In this document: piece after piece, positions 21,386 through 21,903 of the stretch | Layout of the letters: every line of letters begins with the position of its first letter | How positions within the stretch are numbered: position 1 is the first letter of the stretch | Assembly: GCA_023436605.1 (NCBI GenBank) | Contig: JAEZIQ010000072.1 | Coordinates: forward strand, 1 to 21,903 | DNA length: 21,903 nt | Reading direction: 5' to 3' | DNA from: Actinomycetes bacterium | GTDB taxonomy: Bacteria > Actinomycetota > Thermoleophilia > Solirubrobacterales > 70-9 | Translations under genes and position numbers: made by a program | The notes under the pieces: generated by a model | Database searches by the model: none | Seen by the model: the letters and a program-made list of their open reading frames with translations, nothing else | What the model was told of the DNA's origin: nothing

Positions 21386-21903
21386 GTGCCCACCACGAGA
21401 ATCACCCAACTGCGCCTCGGGGCGGCGACGATCGCTGTTCTCGCCCTTGGCTTCGGAGTCGCTGCCTGCGGTGGCGGCGATGAAAGCGACGAACCGGCCC
21501 CGGTGACCACGACGACGACCACCGATGAGGCGGTCGCGATCACCCAGGCCGAACTGATCGAATCGGGTGACGCGATCTGCGACGAGGCGAACTCCGCTCT
21601 CGGTTCGATCGAGGCGTCAACCGCGGACGAAACGACCAAGGCCGACCAGATTTCCGGCATCTACGACGGCCTCGCCGCGCAGCTCGGAGAGCTCGGCACT
21701 CCCAGCGATGGTGAACCACCGACCGAGGTGATCGCCGCCGCGCAGGATCTGGCCGACGGTTCCGGCGATACCACGGCCCTCCAGACAGCAGCTACCGAGT
21801 ACGGCTTCACCGAGTGTGCCGAGGCGCCATCCGCGACGGCGACCTCGGTCCCGGCCGAGCCCGGCAGCACTTCGAGCGGAACCGAGTCAACCGAGACCTA
21901 CAC
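21386..21903 (+). CDS. Secreted lipoprotein, N-terminal part (runs off the window)
   Basis: The frame from the GTG at 21386 stays open to the last base, so the gene is truncated by the window edge (172 codons visible). Residues 1-30 are a lipoprotein signal peptide: basic start, hydrophobic stretch ATIAVLALGFGV, lipobox VAAC. A Gly/Asp/Glu- and Thr-rich spacer follows, then a helical domain starting ITQAELIESGDAICDEANSA, which has one Cys and a later partner in FTECAEA. The sequence ends in a low-complexity Thr/Ser/Pro stretch. I recognise no function. A TTG at 21377 in the same frame is an alternative start. The gene is divergent from the tRNA-Gln gene. Confidence 0.8.
   Translation, partial: MPTTRITQLRLGAATIAVLALGFGVAACGGGDESDEPAPVTTTTTTDEAVAITQAELIESGDAICDEANSALGSIEASTADETTKADQISGIYDGLAAQLGELGTPSDGEPPTEVIAAAQDLADGSGDTTALQTAATEYGFTECAEAPSATATSVPAEPGSTSSGTESTETY

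Overview
This is a high-GC, gene-dense bacterial chromosome segment. Genes overlap at ATGA, GTGA, TGATG or TAGTG junctions, GTG and TTG starts are common, and no gap between genes exceeds about 160 bases. The order tsaB-rimI-tsaD, a Rex repressor, a YbdK-type ligase, a DUF1844 protein, and APC permeases next to paired TrkA proteins all suggest Actinobacteria. My best guess is the Thermoleophilia/Solirubrobacterales branch; this rests on gene content and protein style, not on a search.

Layout. (1) 1-4356, plus strand: an overlapping housekeeping run. It holds tRNA t6A modification genes (tsaB, tsaD) with the acetyltransferase rimI between them, then a small glutaredoxin-like protein, the NADH-sensing repressor Rex and a glutamate-cysteine-ligase-like enzyme. 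(2) 4357-4512: a gap with a 10-bp-stem hairpin and three degenerate 33-bp tandem repeats. (3) A DUF1844 protein, then a convergent membrane diguanylate cyclase on the minus strand (4940-6007). (4) 6104-15995, plus strand: a compact accessory operon behind a strong sigma-70-type promoter. It encodes a coiled-coil protein, a small membrane protein, a family 2 glycosyltransferase with an N-terminal MshEN (cyclic-di-GMP receptor) module, a polytopic membrane protein of GT-C-like shape, two lipoproteins, a large secreted beta-rich protein, and a second coiled-coil protein paralogous to the first. (5) 16007-21182, plus strand: two paralogous APC permeases with C-terminal USP-like domains, a two-helix membrane protein between them, and two TrkA/RCK proteins. 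(6) A minus-strand tRNA-Gln(CUG) with its terminator, then the start of a lipoprotein gene that runs off the window.

How it may work together. The diguanylate cyclase and the MshEN-glycosyltransferase operon are divergent neighbours, which suggests a local cyclic-di-GMP circuit. In this reading the cyclase makes the signal, the glycosyltransferase is switched on by it, and the membrane, lipoprotein and secreted genes build, export or anchor an envelope polysaccharide. E. coli NfrB, a glycosyltransferase with an MshEN module, is a distant precedent. The makeup here is different: inverted domain order, a PstS-like lipoprotein with a coiled-coil insertion, and paired coiled-coil adaptors at both ends. 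I consider it the most likely undescribed system in the window. The APC-USP/TrkA block looks like a regulated cation (probably potassium) uptake system, although amino-acid transport is not excluded.
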